From Thelephora terrestris (taxonomy: Eukaryota > Basidiomycota > Agaricomycetes > Thelephorales > Thelephoraceae), in assembly GCA_015956445.1 (NCBI GenBank), contig WIUZ02000007.1:1736001-1800000 (forward strand): a stretch of DNA of 64,000 nucleotides, written 5' to 3'. The notes beneath the pieces are model-generated. The model did not search any database. It was not told the DNA's origin and worked only from the letters and a program-made list of their open reading frames with translations. Both the position numbers and the translations under genes were made by a program. Positions 22,451 to 32,828 of this stretch are shown piece after piece. Within the stretch, counting starts at the first letter, position 1; each line of letters begins with the position of its first letter.

Positions 22451-22726
22451 CCCGGCATCTGAGCTCAAGGATTTAAATCCAAGCTTTTCCATGGACCGTT
22501 TCAGGGCTTGCCACCATGTGAGCCCAGCTTGTTTCAGTCCGTAGAGGGCATGCTTTAAGTGGAGAACATGGGTCTCTTTTCCTGGAGCTACGAACCCCTC
22601 TGGTTGTTCCATGTAGATTTCCTCGTCGAGTTCGCTGTATAGATATGCGTTGTGAACATCAAGTCCTTTAAGGACCCATCCTCCAAGGGCAGCCATTGCA
22701 AATATCAGGCGCTGTCGGACATGAGA
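22451..22726 (-). mobile_element. Ty1/copia reverse transcriptase fragment (inner part)
   Basis: Encodes RLIFAMAALGGW, VLKGLDVHNAYLYSELDE, IYMEQPEGFVAPG and HALYGLKQAG, classic copia RT blocks. The YVDD catalytic block would lie beyond the truncation at 22450. It continues the frame of 24152-24950 across the inserted LTR-like sequence, apart from a small frame defect at the junction. Confidence 0.85.
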
Positions 22727-22754
22727 ACAACCATGTCATTATTTATGATAATTC

Positions 22755-22816
22755 ACCACAACAAGATTAGATTAGATAAGATAGCAGCCTTATCAGATAA
22801 GATTAGATAAGATAAG
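22755..22816 (+). promoter_or_regulatory. GATA-site cluster in LTR U3
   Basis: Repeated AGATAAG / CTTATC words (agataagatagc, ccttatcagataag, agataagataagg) lie within about 60 bp. GATAAG is the binding core of fungal GATA factors such as the AreA family. Sites in both orientations strengthen the case, though AT-rich repeats can create them by chance. Confidence 0.45.
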
Positions 22817-22851
22817 GACAAGAAACTCATGGAAAGTTACAGAATGTTACA

Positions 22852-23039
22852 GAAAGTTCAGGAACATCCTAGAATGCGCCGGAACATCCTGGAACTTGCC
22901 GGAATGTTCTAGAAGGTGACGGAACGTCACACCCCATGTGACACCGGTCACATTTTTGTGACATTTTGTCACGCTTGTGACGTCTGTCACTCCATTAACT
23001 ACCATAGAATACAGTAGAAGGCCATAGAACGTTCTAGAA
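22852..23039 (+). promoter_or_regulatory. Three perfect heat-shock elements in LTR U3
   Basis: The three-unit HSE consensus GAAnnTTCnnGAA is matched exactly at 22852-22864 (GAAagTTCagGAA), 22902-22914 (GAAtgTTCtaGAA) and 23027-23039 (GAAcgTTCtaGAA). Near-matches lie between them. The last ends 19 bp before the TATA box. Palindromic GTGAC/GTCAC words fill 22938-22990. Confidence 0.7.
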
Positions 23040-23057
23040 TAATCTCACATGAAAAAG

Positions 23058-23065
23058 TATATAAA
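23058..23065 (+). promoter_or_regulatory. TATA box of LTR-like insertion
   Basis: TATATAAA downstream of the heat-shock elements, followed about 40-60 bp later by a C/T-rich region suited to a start site. It sets the LTR orientation as plus, opposite to the copia gene it interrupts. Confidence 0.6.
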
Positions 23066-24151
23066 GAACTCACCCCCAGTTCTAAGGAAAGGCAACTCAC
23101 CCATAACCTTTTACCCCTCTCTCTCTCTACCCAACAGCTGTTGGCCACTGGCCAGTAGTTGCCCCCTCTATCCCCTCTTCTCTCTATAACTCACCCTCTT
23201 TTACTCTACCCCTTTTTACCAAGACCCCTACTTTGCCTCACCTCCTTAGGCCTGAGTGGTTGAGTGATTTTCAGTAATCACATACCATTTTGAGCCCCAC
23301 CTCTGTGTGAATAAGTTCTAAGTTTGGACTTCTGAATAAGCTTAGTACACTTGACTCTGTGACGTAGCAATATCCTTATCTCTGTTAGTGCTGAAGGCAG
23401 ACCCTTCAGGCAGAGAGTATTCTACCTCAGACTAGTGACTGACTAGGTGACAGACAGATTTAGTAATAGTACCACATTGGTATCTGACGTATCAGTATCT
23501 CAGACATATCAAGAAGTTTATCTTATCAAGACAGGTTCTCAAGTTTCAGCAGTATCAAGTTATCAGACGTATCTCAGCAGCATTTGGACGTACCTCAGCG
23601 GTATATTGACAGATCATCAAAACTACTCAGACATATCAGCACAGCCTCAGAAGTATTAGCACAGCCACCCCCTTAACACAGCCACAGCACAGCCACTTAC
23701 ACAGCCACAGTGCACAGCATTCTACACAGCCTTCTTCACAGCCTCATACACAGCCTCGATCGTATCAGTTTCACACATCATTATCTCCATTCCCGATCAT
23801 CAGCGTAGATCAGGAACTCCATTCTTATCAATATCAGCAACCCCCTTTACATTCTTACTAGGTGTTTGGACCAGGGAATATACGTGCAGTAGTGATAAAG
23901 GTTACTGAACCCCTCTGAACACATCTGAAGGACCTACAACCTCCTTCAGCGAACTCATCAGGACAAGGAGCCGGAAAGTACGAAACCCCGCCCACCCTGT
24001 GGAGTTGATAGTCGGGATAACTGACTTCTCAACCAGCCTACTTAGTTGTTAACACTTAGCTTCTAAGTAAACCAAGAAGGACTAGTAAGAGTTCTTATAG
24101 ACCTCTTCACTACAACCTCAGCTAACTCGACAGTGCACTGTCTCAAATCAG

Positions 24152-25356
24152 ACAACGGGGGAGAACACGGCATCGTAGTCCATTCCCTCAACCAGTGAGA
24201 AGCCTTTCGCTACTAAGCGGGCTTTTTTACGACCATCTGGTTTCTGGTCGAATACCCAGCAGTTTTTGATAACCTTGCGTCCTCGAGGGCGCTCTACCAG
24301 GTCATATACTTTGCGCCTGCGAAGAGCTTCCAACTCTTTGTTGCAGGCTGTCCTCCATTCCTTGAGCTCAGCCTCAGCCTGTGGTAGTGTGGCGATGTCT
24401 CGGTATTTCCATTCTTTTGGAGTTTTTCCGTTGGCAGTTGGTGAGATAGCCTTCAAAATCAAGAAGTTTTGGAGTTCTACTCCCCCTTCCCAGCATAGCC
24501 TAGCTAGAAGGGCGTCTGAGTCCTCCTCAGGGGTGGTGAACCCCGATGGTTCAACGGATTTTTCAACCTCGTCTTCAGACTCTGATGCTTCTTCAGTCTC
24601 TTCCTCAGCGAAGGATTCTCTCTTAGGAAGTGGCTGCGTGCTAGGTCCGGGAACTTTTTTTGCTCCTGAACTTCGCCTGCGCCTAGGTGCTACGGAGAAA
24701 TCTCTAACAACTTTCTTCCAATCCTTCATATGCCAAGTGGACTTTATTATCTCTACCGGATGTTTACTTCCGTAAACATTGCGGGGCTTGGCCAGTACTT
24801 TCCGCTCACGCTGAGACCTCCAAGCTTTGACTGGTGACGGAGGCATAATTGTCGGTGGAACGGGTGGCGCTTCCTCAGGGTTGGAATCTGGGCTAGAGCT
24901 GGGGGTAGGTGATCTTGGCGGCTCCGGGCTGGGCGCTCTAGATTGCACTGGTGTCTGAGGTCGTGACGCGGGCTCAATGGCTCATTCCTTACCCTTTGAG
25001 GAAGGCTTGGGGGTAGGTTTAGAACGCACTGGGGGTGCTGCATCGTCTCCCTCTTTGTCTCCTGGAAGGGGACACTGGCAGTCACTGTCTTTATGGCAGT
25101 GATGACTGGGTGGGAGTGGTGCAGTAGATTGCAGCCGTGTATTACACCGTGTACTGGCTGTTGGGCACTTGGGAAAGTGCAACTCATCGAAGGTGGCCTG
25201 TGCAGCAGAGAATATGGTATTATTAGGTCCGCACATAAAGATCCATCCTTTTCCTCCTGGGTGAGTGCCCAGGTAGGTCATCAATTCTGACCGAGGTGCG
25301 AGCTTGTTTATCTGTACTTCTTCCGGGATGAAGACGTAAGCTCCGTAACCGAGGAC
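24152..25356 (-). mobile_element. Ty1/copia integrase C-terminus and RT start, decayed
   Basis: Minus-strand reading: VLGYGAYVFIPEEVQINKL and MTYLGTHPGG (integrase C-terminal/GKGY-type region), a Pro/Ser-rich linker with a frame change near 24950-24990, then EWRTACNKELEALRRRK and NCWVFDQKPDGRKKARLVAKG up to DYDAVFSPVV. Only part of the polyprotein is present. No gag, protease or integrase catalytic core is found, and neither end has an LTR of its own. At 25357 it abuts the terminus of the 3.3-kb LTR-like element. Confidence 0.85.
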
Positions 25357-26730
25357 TGTCAGGGCCACTCTACCCCAACAACTACCAGTGCACTGAGCCG
25401 ACTCCGCAGAGTACTCACTAGTCCAACTAGCTTGTGAGAGAACGATCACGTCTCTATTCTTCCGGTAGGTTGTCCGAGGTCACTACAAGTCAGGTCGAAA
25501 TCCTAAAGGGAAACCCAACCTAAACCGTACTTCGTTCGGTTTAACATGCAAGGGTTTATCCCTACAACAGGATTGATGACTCCACCAGGTGATCGACTGG
25601 ACGCTCGAGGTGTTCTATAAGGTGAACACTGGGGTTCTATAGTTACGAGGCGCAGTTGACGCGCAGAGCGGGAGGGAGAGCAGATGGGGTGTCTTGGGTC
25701 AAACAAGAAACTCTGACTTGTCCTTAACTGCAACTGGGCTGAGAAGGGCAGAGGATTTCCTGAGGTAACAAAACTAAGGTACTACAATACAGCCACAGTT
25801 GCTACTTATACTAAAGGAGTGGCCATGACGTCAATACCCTAATATACCCTTATCAAGTCCGAACAAAGGGAGATAAGGAGTGTGAGAACGCTAAGTAAGG
25901 GAAGCGAACAAATATGACGCGTGGGAGAATAAAGGACAAAGGGCCTTACTAGTGTGTGAAGGATTGCATAAAAGATAATGAATGTCCGCATGAAACATAG
26001 GGGTAAAGATAACACTAGCCCTAAAAGAAAAGGGGGCATGGGGTCATGAAAGTTCGTACCTGGGGATCACACCCAAGGGTCAGGTGGAAACCTCCCTTTA
26101 CATGGCTTTGCCAGCTGGATTCGGGAGTGGAGCCATGCAGCATCCCTTGTTGTCTGTAGGCGGTAACAGCATCACGGACTAGTGGCAACCTCAACGTACG
26201 TCCGAACATGAGGAGGTCGAGCCTAGACTCATGGGACATGAGGGATTACAGATTCGCCAGTGTTTCACGCTAACGGCTACTCCACATTCGCTGGGCTAAA
26301 CAAAAGGAGTCTAAGGCACTCCTTCCGAATAACGGTGATTCCTTCCTCCGGTTAGGAGACTGTGATGTGACTGTCCACGTGTGTGATCAGGGTCCAGGGT
26401 TGATTGTAATCGTAAGGTCATGAGGGGTCGTAAAAGGGGTTCGTGATGTCATAAAGGGGTCATCAGGGTCTTGAGACCTATTTTTAGTGCGCACACGTTC
26501 TAGGCGTTCCAGAACGAAGTTCTTCCAAGGCTGTCCCGTGGGCCGAGGTGTCAGCTTGATGTAGTAAGCCAACGATGATGGTACAGGGGCGGAAGTTGAT
26601 GTGACCCGGACCAATGAGGTTCGTCGAGGTAGGTCACGTGAAGGATCACCGATCTAGGCTATAAGAAGGACATCTTCTTGGAGCCATCCTTGATCAGCAA
26701 CACCAGCAACTTCCCCATCATCTTACCAAA

Positions 26731-27717
26731 ATGTCTTTCCCCAACAACTACACCTACAAAGTCGCCAATAGCATCTCCACCATCTCTCGTATCGATCGTC
26801 GTGCCGCTGCCCGCAAGACCTACGCCAGTGCGGCGGGGGTTCCATACAGTACCAATGAAGAGGTATGGGGTGGAGCTAGAACTCTGTTTGTGTTTGTTCT
26901 AACTCCTTCCCTAGATCTTGAAGGTTGTGCAGCAGGTGGACGCCGAATGTCTCAGGGAGATGATCCCACATTTGATGGGGTTGACCTGGGACGACGAGCT
27001 CTGGGTCCGCTCTATGATTGCCGAGAAGGTGATCCACCAAATGCGAGGGCGCTTCGGAGAATTGGAGCATCCCATCAAGAAGGAGTTGTGGTACACCCTA
27101 TGGCGAGGGATCTACGATCAAGACCTGCTGGAGCATGGGGCAACTGTTCCTCGGGCCGTTCACCATTCCACTGCCGCCACTACGCTATTGTGGTCGCTTG
27201 TTCGAGAGGGGGAAAGCCGGGTAGGTTTTCTGTTTGGATATACGAGTATGACTCTCGTTAACCAAACTGCCTAGGTTGAACGGTTGGAGCGCGAGGTGAA
27301 AGAGGCAAAGGCCAATGTCCTTTGATTGTCTGCAGAGGGTCTCTTGATGAAGGAGACCATGGCCGAGTTCCAGAAGAAGACAAATGAGGTGTTGGAGGCG
27401 ATGGTGGCTAACCATCAGGACTTGGTTGCAGGTTTGGGCATTTGGGACGACAACCTGAGGGATGCCTTGGACAGGAGGGACGATTGCCTGGATAGGCACT
27501 CAAAGAAGATTGAATATGAAAGCGGCAAGGTAGACGTCTTTCAGCCTTTGTGATTGTACAATGACTGAAAGATATCTTTCTAGGTTGATGAACTCGAAGA
27601 CAAGATAGCTGTCCTGACTGCGCAGATCGAGTCCTTGCAGGACAAGATCTGCCACTGCGACAAGTCACCACGTTTGGCAGGCCAGGGTTCGGCCAATGTT
27701 CCCTTCAAGTTGGAGTA
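26731..27717 (+). pseudogene. Gene X, copy 1, 5' part (interrupted)
   Basis: Start MSFPNNYTYKVANSISTISR at 26731, then ILKVVQQVDAECLREMIPH, MRGRFGELEHPIKKELWYTL, coiled-coil helix VERLEREVKEAKA, and LQDKICHC. Four exons line up with intact copy 2. An in-frame TGA follows KANVL (about 27323). At 27717 the gene is broken by insertion of copy 2; the remainder resumes at 31021. Non-functional. See copy 2 for the protein. Confidence 0.75.
27713..27717. repeat. 5-bp target duplication GAGTA, left
   Basis: GAGTA here and at 31021-31025 flank copy 2. The undisturbed sequence in copy 2's own gene X reads ttggagtacgccgac, so the target is gene X itself. Confidence 0.9.
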
Positions 27718-28036
27718 TGTCAGGAACATGGTATTTTTAAACTTTTTATAACACGCTCTTTCTTCGAACTCTTCTTACCATTTCTTATGTTTTGAATGCT
27801 TCACACTCCTTATCCTTCACATCAATCATTCGAAACACACACACGCGCGTACTATTCCCAGCGAATCCACAACGAGCTATACAAGTGCTATCCTACATCC
27901 TTAAAAGTCGACTCTATCTACGGCAGGCCTGAAGGTCACCAAACGTCCATCTCGGAGATCGTAGTGCTGGCCCCTCCTCGCAAGAACCTCCCCGAACATG
28001 GCGTCACCATCTTCGGCACTCAGCTGAACGACTAGT

Positions 28037-29641
28037 TCAAGCCGATAGGAAGAGACTCCTTCGAGCGGACCGATCAGCCTCCCAGATGTCACTGAACTCT
28101 GGAACACCTGGTCCCACATCGCCATCACCGGGTGACTGCTCTCCAGCACTATCGACGTAGTCGGCAAGCGACCCTCCGTCTCCCTCGTCGGACCCCTGGG
28201 TGGGATCCTGTCTTGCGAGTCGTAGCTGGTGGCGAAGCTGGATCTCCGACTCGACCTGTCGGTAGGAACGGTTGACCCGATAGCGGAACTCTCGTCCCCC
28301 ACCTCGACCAGACTGGTCACCATCCGACTCAACTGGTCGAGGGTAAGGATTAGCCGATGGAGCCATGCGATGAGCAGGACGGCGTCGAGAGCGCTTGCAA
28401 CGTTGCCCCTTAGTCACCGGACGTACCTCGGCGACCCTCGGAGCATCTTCGGCTCGGTCAACCTCCATGACCTCATCCTCGATCTTCACCAACTGATGGA
28501 TCGGCTGCAATACACAGCGCCCACAGTTCTCCTTGTCGGAAGCGGCCAAGGTAGAAGCCGGACCTGGAGTCGGAACGGGAACCGAGTTCTCGATCGGAGG
28601 CGTCGCATAGGACGACGGGTTAGGAGAAGGGAGTACCACCTCGTCGGCGTACTCCAACTCGAACGGAACCTCGGCGGTCCCCTGACCAACCAATTTGGGA
28701 CCCTCCTTACAGTTACAAGTCTTGTCCTGCAAGGACTCGACCTGCGCTGTCAACACAGCCACCACGTTCTCGAGTTCTTCGGTCTAGGAAATGTCAGCTT
28801 CCATCATTCTAAACAATGATGAAAGCAGCATTACCTTTTCATCCCTTCTGGCCAACGCTCCCTTGATGTTGTTGTCCCGAACCTTCAACCCTGCGATCAA
28901 CTCTTGATGGTTGGCGACCATTGCCTCCAACGCCTCGTTCGTTCCCTGCTGGAAGGCGGCCAAGGTCTCCTTCATCTGAAGACCCTCCGCCGACAAACGA
29001 AGGACGTCTGCCTTCGCTTCCTTCACCTCACGCTCCAAACGTTCCACCTAGGCAGTTTGATTATTTGAGAGTCATACTCGAATATTCAAACGGAGAACCT
29101 ACTTTGCTCTCCCCCTCCCGAACGAGCGACCACAACAACGACGTGGCGACAGTGGCTTGACGGACGGCTCGAGGAACGGTTGCTCCGTGCTCCAACAGGT
29201 CCTGATCGTAGATTCCCCGCTGAAGGGTGTACCAGAGCTCCTTCTTGATTGGATGCTCCAGTTCCCCGAACCTACCCCTCATCCGGAAGGCCACCTTCTC
29301 GGCGATGATCGTGCGGACCCAGAGCTCATCGTCCCAGGTCAACCCCATCAAATGAGGCATTGTCTCCCTGAGACGTTCGGCGTCCACCTCCGTGACGACC
29401 TCCAAGATCTAGAAGCCGTTAGCTGGACATCAACGCCCAAAAGAACGTAACCTCTACCTAGAGGAAGGCGTTAGTGCTAGCGAATAAAAGCTCTAGGTCT
29501 CCCCCATACCTGGTCATCCGTGGTATAGGGAGTCCCAGCCGCACAGGCATAGGTCTTGCGAGCGGCGGCACGACGGTCGATGCGAGAGATGGTGGAGATA
29601 CCATTGGCGACTTTGTAGGTATGGTTGTTGGGGAAGGACAT
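28037..29641 (-). CDS. Gene X: coiled-coil protein carried by LTR-like element
   Basis: Four exons, approximately 29641-29510, 29408-29106, 29047-28834 and 28784-28037, giving about 465 residues with no stop noticed. Reading: MSFPNNHTYKVANGISTISR, then HLMGLTWDDELWVR and RGRFGELEHPIKKELWYTL (a conserved helical block), a coiled coil (VERLEREVKEAKADVLRL, then ENVVAVLTAQVESLQDK) with CNC, a Pro-rich stretch (VLPSPNPSSYATPP), a basic cluster (RCKRSRRRPAHR), and an acidic Gly/Ser/Asp tail. No known domain is recognised. Copy 1 has the same gene with at least two stops, so this copy is younger or selected. It might be a captured host gene or a gag-like accessory protein; neither is proven. It is transcribed antisense to the LTR. 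Confidence 0.6.
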
Positions 29642-30135
29642 GTTTTGGTAAGATGATGGGGAAGTTGCTGGTGTTGCTGATCAAGGATGGCTCCAAGAAG
29701 ACGTCCTTCTTATAGCCTAGATCGGTGATCCTTCACGTGACCTACCTTGACGAACCTCATTGGTCCGGGTCACATCAACTTCCGCCCCTGTACCATCATC
29801 GTTGGCTTACTACATCAAGCTGACACCTCGGCCCGCGGGACGGCCTTGGAAGAACTTCGTTCCGGAACGCCTAGAACGCGCGCGCACTAAAAATAGGTCT
29901 CAAGACCCTGATGACCCCTTTATGACATCACGAACCCCTTTTTACGACCCCTCATGACTTTACGATTACGATCAACCCTGGACCCTGATCACACACGTGG
30001 ACAGTCACATCACAGTCTCCTAACCGGAGGAAGGACTCGCCGCTATTCGGAAGCATCGCCTTAGGATCCTTCTGGTTAGCTCAGCGCATGTGGAGTAGCC
30101 GTTAGCGTGAAACGCCGGCGAATCTGTAATCCCTC

Positions 30136-30346
30136 ATGTCCCATGAGTCTAGGCTCGACCTCCTCATGCTCGGACGTACGTTGAGGTTGCCACTAGTCCG
30201 TGATGCTGTTACCGCCTACAGACAACAAGGGATGTTTGCATGGCTCTACTCCCGAATCCGCTGGTACAACTATGTAAAGGGAGATTGCCACCTGACCCTT
30301 GGGTGTGATCCCCAGGTACGAACTTTCATGACCCCATGCCCCCTTT
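30136..30346 (+). other. Small conserved frame divergent from gene X
   Basis: MSHESRLDLLMLGRTLRLPL and TAYRQQGM are preserved in both copies (30136 on plus; 26239 on minus in copy 1), divergent from gene X. It may end at an intron donor (CDPQ-GTACG). It could be a sense U3 gene exon or merely conserved because the copies are recent. Confidence 0.3.
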
Positions 30347-30564
30347 TTCTTTTAAGACTAGTGTTATCTTTACCCCTATGTTTCATGCGGACAGTTGTTA
30401 TCTTTTATGCAATCCTTCACACGCTAGTAAGGCCCTTTGTCCTTTATTCTCCCACGCGTCACCTTTGTTCGCTTCCCTTACTTAGCGTTCTCACACTCCT
30501 TATCTCCCTTTGTTCTGGACTTGATAAGGGTATATTAGGGTATTGACGTCATGGCCACTCCTTT

Positions 30565-30574
30565 AGTATAAGTA
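30565..30574 (+). promoter_or_regulatory. TATA-like box of copy 2 LTR
   Basis: agtataagtagc followed about 30 bp on by tgtattgtag. The same arrangement occurs on the minus strand near 25800 in copy 1. It sets the element's orientation. Confidence 0.4.
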
Positions 30575-31020
30575 GCAACTGTGGCTGTATTGTAGTACCT
30601 TAGTTTTGTTACCTCAGGAAATCCTCTGCCCTTCTCAGCCCAGTTGCAGTTAAGGACAAGTCAGAGTTTCTTGTTTGATCCAAGACACCCCCATCTGCTC
30701 TCCCTCCCGCTCTGCGCGTCAACTGCGCCTCGTAACTATAGACTCCCAGCAGTCATATTAGAACACCTCGAGCGTCCAGTCGATCAACTGGTGGAGTCAT
30801 CAAATCCTGTTGTAGGGATCAACCCTTGTTTGTTAAACCGAACGAAGTACGGTTTAGGTTGGGTTTCTCTTTAGGATTTCGACCTGACTTGTAGTGACCT
30901 CGGACAACCTACCGGAAGAATAGAGACGTGATCGTTCTCTCACAAACTAGTTGGACTAGTGAGTACTCTGCGGAGTCGGCTCAGTGCACTGGTAGTTGTT
31001 GGGGTAGAGTGGCCCTGACA

Positions 31021-31171
31021 GAGTACACCGACGAGGTGGTACTCCCATCTCCTAATCCGTTGTCCTATGCCACGCCTCCGGTAGAGAATGAGGCTCCCAT
31101 CCCAACTCCAGCTCCGGCTTCTACTCTGGCAGACTCCGACAAGGAGAACTGTGGGCGCTGCCCAATGCAGC
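31021..31171 (+). pseudogene. Gene X, copy 1, middle part
   Basis: Resumes copy 1 after the GAGTA duplication: EYTDEVVLPSPNP, YATPPVENEAPIP, SDKENCGRCPMQPI. It is cut again at the CGATC insertion site. Confidence 0.75.
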
Positions 31172-31447
31172 CGATCTGTCATGAACACGTGACATAGTGT
31201 CTAAGCTCACTCAGATAATTCAAGACATTGGTCTTATTCGAAGTAATAAAAGTACAAAGGAGGTTACCAAATACTACAGAACTAAACAAGAACGAAAGGA
31301 TCCACGTCACAAGCACAGTCCTGCTCAAACGGACAACGATGAGCGAAGTGGTGAGGGTTGTGTACACTCTGAGGACAGTACGAGTACACTCACGTTACCA
31401 GATCTTGCCAGCACTCCCTGCACCCCAACACATCATGAGATAAGCTA

Positions 31448-32179
31448 TCATACATCTCCCGTTTCACGTCCGTCAACGCCGCGCTCACTAACGCGAACCC
31501 ATAACGGTCCTGGAGACCCGATACTTCCACCTTCAACTTCATGCGAACCTGACGTGACTTGTCGGAGGGACGACAACGTTGACCAGTACGAGTCATCGGA
31601 CTCTTGCGACTCTTCTTCTTCTGGGTCCTCTCCACCATCTGACGCGTCGGAACAGGACTCCAAGGAGGGGACTGAGGAAGAGGAACTCCCTGATCGTGAA
31701 GGTGGCAGAGGGACGATGGGGGAGTGAGGAGCTGCGTTGGTACAGTACGCTCTGTGACACCTGTGACCGAAGTACCGGAGGAGAGACTCCTGGAAAAGTT
31801 TCCAATGTTCCAAGGCAAAGTGAGAAAAGTCTTCATTTAGACTGTTGACGACCACATACATGACATCCATCCTCTTCTCCAACTTCAGAATCCTATCCTC
31901 CCTCTCCTGCTCCATCGCGTCTTGCATGGGAGTGACCCCAGGAGCCCACCTTCGAGTCCTGTTGGGGTCTTCGTACCCAGCTTGCTCCCAGTACTCGGCG
32001 GGAGCATTGTGAGCGGTCAAAAAGTCCACCGCTACCTGATTGTTGTGAGCGATGTTGGCGGGGGTATCGTACAAATGCTGCTCCACGTCGAAGGGAGCGT
32101 CCGTCTCGAGGGACGGAGAGAAGTCGAAGGGGATGGCTGCAGCGTTGAGCAGAGCATTGTTGGCGGTGTAAGCAGACAT
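31448..32179 (-). CDS. Hypothetical protein of 2.3-kb LTR-like element (antisense ORF)
   Basis: A single open frame of 243 residues from MSAYTANNALLNAAAIPFDF. Residues about 85-140 include charged helical sequence (EQEREDRILKLEKRMD, then FSHFALEHWKLFQE) that could form a coiled coil. The C-terminal third is Ser/Asp/Glu-rich and may belong to an alternative exon frame, because the plus strand is also open here. No known domain. Like gene X it is encoded antisense to the LTR promoter. It could be a captured coding region; support is moderate for the first 140 residues only. Confidence 0.45.
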   Translation of the reverse strand: MSAYTANNALLNAAAIPFDFSPSLETDAPFDVEQHLYDTPANIAHNNQVAVDFLTAHNAPAEYWEQAGYEDPNRTRRWAPGVTPMQDAMEQEREDRILKLEKRMDVMYVVVNSLNEDFSHFALEHWKLFQESLLRYFGHRCHRAYCTNAAPHSPIVPLPPSRSGSSSSSVPSLESCSDASDGGEDPEEEESQESDDSYWSTLSSLRQVTSGSHEVEGGSIGSPGPLWVRVSERGVDGRETGDV

Positions 32180-32389
32180 TATAGCAAAGGTAGTTCGAGA
32201 GAGGAGATGATAGTAGTGTTGGTGGGGAAGAGAAAAGAGACGATGAGAGGAAAGAACCAATAACTCCCCTAGATTATATATAATCAAGTCAATAGGAAAC
32301 CGAAAGAGGAGAACAACAAACCACCACTCATTGAAATCCCAATTAGGGAAAACAAACCCTCAGCCCCAATCGCGATCCCATCAAACCCT

Positions 32390-32500
32390 GAGAAATCCCC
32401 ATCAGTCTTCTATTGCTACCATGAAATGAGAGAAATCCCCACCGATCACGAGAAATCCCCACTAGCCTTCTATTACTACCATGAAACGTGAGAAATCCCC
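32390..32500. repeat. GAGAAATCCCC motif, four copies
   Basis: GAGAAATCCCC starts at 32390, 32430, 32450 and 32490 (spacings 40, 20, 40), two of them within a longer repeat containing cttctattRctaccatgaaa. It lies between the two divergent ORFs, so a shared control region is plausible. Confidence 0.6.
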
Positions 32501-32828
32501 ATTGTACTCCTAAAAGATTCATTCGCTACTATTCCCTTATTTCATATTCGTCATTCGTCGTTCTAAAGTCCCACCTCTCTGACTCATTTACCCTGCCCTA
32601 AACTACGCACAGACCATGTTGATCCCTGTTTGGCTCGTTGTAGAATAATGACTCCTGTAGAAGATTGGGTATATAAGGAAGAGCGTTCGCTCCTCTCTTT
32701 TCCCCATTCTCAATCTCTTCTGTACTCCTCTACAAACAACTCTCAATAAAAACAAAGTAAGCTGGGGAATTCTCCTCACGCACTACTTCTTTCTGACTCA
32801 TTCAAAGCAGGAATTCTCCTGCTAGTGT

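Larger units (their letters stand above)
22732..24151 (+). mobile_element. Solo-LTR-like insertion in copia RT
   Basis: About 1.42 kb separating two halves of the copia RT. Termini TGTCATTATTTATG (22734) and CAAATCA (24150) have LTR-style TG...CA ends. The pentamer ACAAC occurs at 22727-22731 and 24152-24156, one to two bases outside, compatible with a 5-bp target duplication but not perfectly placed. On the plus strand there is a TATA box at 23058 and a pyrimidine-rich transcribed-looking region after it. No coding region is supported. The promoter region is rich in regulatory words, listed separately. Confidence 0.65.
27718..31020 (+). mobile_element. 3.3-kb gene-bearing LTR-like element, copy 2 (nested, inverted)
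   Basis: TGTCAGGAACATGG...TGGCCCTGACA with 7-bp inverted termini (TGTCAGG/CCTGACA), 3,303 bp, 5-bp duplication GAGTA. It is inserted in opposite orientation into copy 1, which creates a large apparent palindrome around 25.4-31.0 kb. A TATA-like box (agtataagt) near 30565, about 455 bp before the 3' end, gives an LTR-style U3 (2.85 kb) and R-U5. Gene X lies antisense in the U3. TG...CA ends and a 5-bp duplication fit a solo LTR. The length and the complete multi-exon gene are unusual. Confidence 0.75.

Noticed and set aside
22732-24151. A long intron in the copia polyprotein
   Set aside because: It has a promoter with TATA on the opposite strand and LTR-like TG...CA ends; copia elements do not carry 1.4-kb introns in RT.
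25357-31020. A genuine chromosomal palindrome or hairpin-forming amplification
   Set aside because: The exact 5-bp GAGTA duplication and the length arithmetic show one element inserted in reverse inside another copy.
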